Positions 5,424 to 6,279 of a stretch of 6,279 nt of DNA are shown in pieces; within the stretch, counting starts at the first letter, position 1; every line of letters begins with the position of its first letter. This DNA is from Solirubrobacteraceae bacterium (GTDB taxonomy: Bacteria; Actinomycetota; Thermoleophilia; Solirubrobacterales; Solirubrobacteraceae): positions 1 to 6,279 of the forward strand of contig JASLHP010000231.1 in assembly GCA_030149625.1 (NCBI GenBank). The letters are read 5' to 3'. The position numbers were made by a program, and so were the translations under genes. The notes under the pieces were generated by a model. The model ran no database searches, was not told the DNA's origin, and saw only the letters and a list, made by a program, of their open reading frames with translations.

Positions 5424-6279
5424 CAGCGCGACGCTGCCGACGCTCGACGACGCGCTCGCGCTCGGGCTGACGGCGGCCGAGTACGAGCTCGTGTGCGAGA
5501 AGCAGGGGCAGGCGCCGAATCAGGTCGAGCTCGCGATGTACTCGCTGCTGTGGAGCGAGCACTGCGCGTACAAGCACTCGAAGAAGCTCTTGCGGACGCT
5601 GCCGACGGAGGGTGAGCACGTCGTGATGGGGCCGGGCGAGAACGCGGGCGCGGTCGACGTCGGCGGCGGCCTGGTGTGCGCGTTCAAGGTCGAGTCGCAC
5701 AACCACCCGAGCGCGGTCGAGCCGTTCCAGGGCGCGGCGACGGGCGTCGGCGGGATCCTGCGCGACATCTTCGCGATCGGCGCGCGGCCGATCGCGGTGC
5801 TCGACTCGCTGCGCTTCGGCGAGCCGGAGGGCGAGGGGGGCACGCGCACGCGCTACCTGCTCGACGGCGCGGTCGCGGGGATTGGCCACTACGGCAACTC
5901 GATCGGCGTGCCGACGGTCGGCGGCGAGGTCTACTTCGAGGGCCCCTACGGGCACAACTGCCTGGTCAACGCGATGGCGCTCGGGCTGGCCGAGCGCGAG
6001 CGCCTCGTGCGCAGTGCGGCGGCGGGCGAGGGCAACGTGCTCGTGCTGTTCGGAGCCTCGACCGGGCGCGACGGCATCGGCGGCGCGTCGGTGCTGGCGT
6101 CGGCCGAGCTGGAGGCAGCCGACACGGGCGCCGGTGACGCGGGCGCCGGCGACGGCGCCGGCAAGCGCCCCACCGTCCAGGTGGGCGACCCGTTCGAGGG
6201 CAAGAAGCTGCTCGAGTGCTCGCTGGAGCTGCTGGCACGCGAGCTGCTCGTGTCGCTGCAGGACCTCGGCGCCGCCGGG
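5416..6279 (+). CDS. purL: FGAM synthase large subunit PurL, N-terminal part (3' partial)
   Basis: PurL uses ATP and PurQ-derived ammonia to turn FGAR into FGAM. The first 288 codons are present and the frame runs off the window. It begins about 50 residues before SEHCAYKHS (47-55), so it is the short PurL type that needs separate PurS and Pur[15 protein letters not shown] (72-85), [20 protein letters not shown] (91-110), [16 protein letters not shown] (112-127), [16 protein letters not shown] (159-174) and [13 protein letters not shown] (213-225) match the family well, and the catalytic-region histidines at 49 and 95/97 are present. A Gly/Ala/Asp insertion occupies 236-249. The GTG at 5416 is chosen because it is in frame with the core and has GAGGG 5 nt upstream; it overlaps the purQ end by 8 nt, suggesting coupling. 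The GTG at 5420 is in another frame. Confidence 0.96.
   Translation, partial: MRDSATLPTLDDALALGLTAAEYELVCEKQGQAPNQVELAMYSLLWSEHCAYKHSKKLLRTLPTEGEHVVMGPGENAGAVDVGGGLVCAFKVESHNHPSAVEPFQGAATGVGGILRDIFAIGARPIAVLDSLRFGEPEGEGGTRTRYLLDGAVAGIGHYGNSIGVPTVGGEVYFEGPYGHNCLVNAMALGLAERERLVRSAAAGEGNVLVLFGASTGRDGIGGASVLASAELEAADTGAGDAGAGDGAGKRPTVQVGDPFEGKKLLECSLELLARELLVSLQDLGAAG
6121..6162 (+). repeat. In-frame tandem repeat encoding [14 protein letters not shown]
   Basis: Two 15-nt units (6121-6135 and 6136-6150) and a shortened 12-nt unit (6151-6162) lie head to tail in purL. The first two differ at three positions by eye. They encode a flexible Asp/Gly/Ala linker between ASAELEAA and [11 protein letters not shown], where PurL proteins usually have a shorter acidic stretch. 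Slipped-strand expansion is the simplest origin. Confidence 0.75.

Noticed and set aside
1..6279. CRISPR array, insertion sequence, tRNA, rRNA or attachment site
   Set aside because: I found no regularly spaced repeats, transposase or integrase motifs, or tRNA cloverleaf on either strand.

Overview
The window is a high-GC stretch of bacterial chromosome that carries the tail of a chaperone gene followed by most of a purine-biosynthesis cluster, all on the + strand. Several things point to a high-GC actinobacterial lineage: strongly GC-biased third codon positions, frequent GTG starts, two genes with no Shine-Dalgarno but a -10-like hexamer just upstream of the start, and the order purE-purB-purC-purS-purQ-purL. 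My best guess is Thermoleophilia/Solirubrobacterales. That placement is an inference from style and protein resemblance, not a search result.

Region 1 (1-916) is the 3' part of a ClpB-type disaggregase gene covering the second ATPase domain. Its Walker A motif is badly altered: all three glycines are now valine. Walker B, sensor 1, the arginine finger and sensor 2 remain, and the frame is open to a normal stop. Region 2 (917-1260) has no convincing gene. It holds several dyads, a perfect 12-bp hairpin that probably ends the upstream transcript, a possible promoter, and a hairpin in the leader of the next gene.

Region 3 (1261-6279) is the purine cluster. A small GYD-family protein leads, followed by purE, purB, purC, purS, purQ and the first 288 codons of purL. 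PurS, PurQ and PurL together make FGAM synthase (step 4 of IMP synthesis). PurE makes CAIR (step 6), PurC makes SAICAR (step 7), and PurB makes AICAR (step 8) and also AMP from adenylosuccinate. purK, purM, purD, purF and purH are not in the window. Spacing suggests one transcription direction with extra internal start points before purB and purC. purC/purS and purQ/purL overlap and are probably translationally coupled, while purS and purQ are separated by an unusual 114-nt gap.

I see no clear undescribed multi-gene system, mobile element, CRISPR array, tRNA or rRNA. The most unusual signal is the glycine-to-valine replacement of the ClpB P-loop. Secondary points are residue changes in PurE and PurQ, a pentapeptide repeat insertion in PurL, the possible leaderless internal promoters, and the GYD gene heading a pur cluster.
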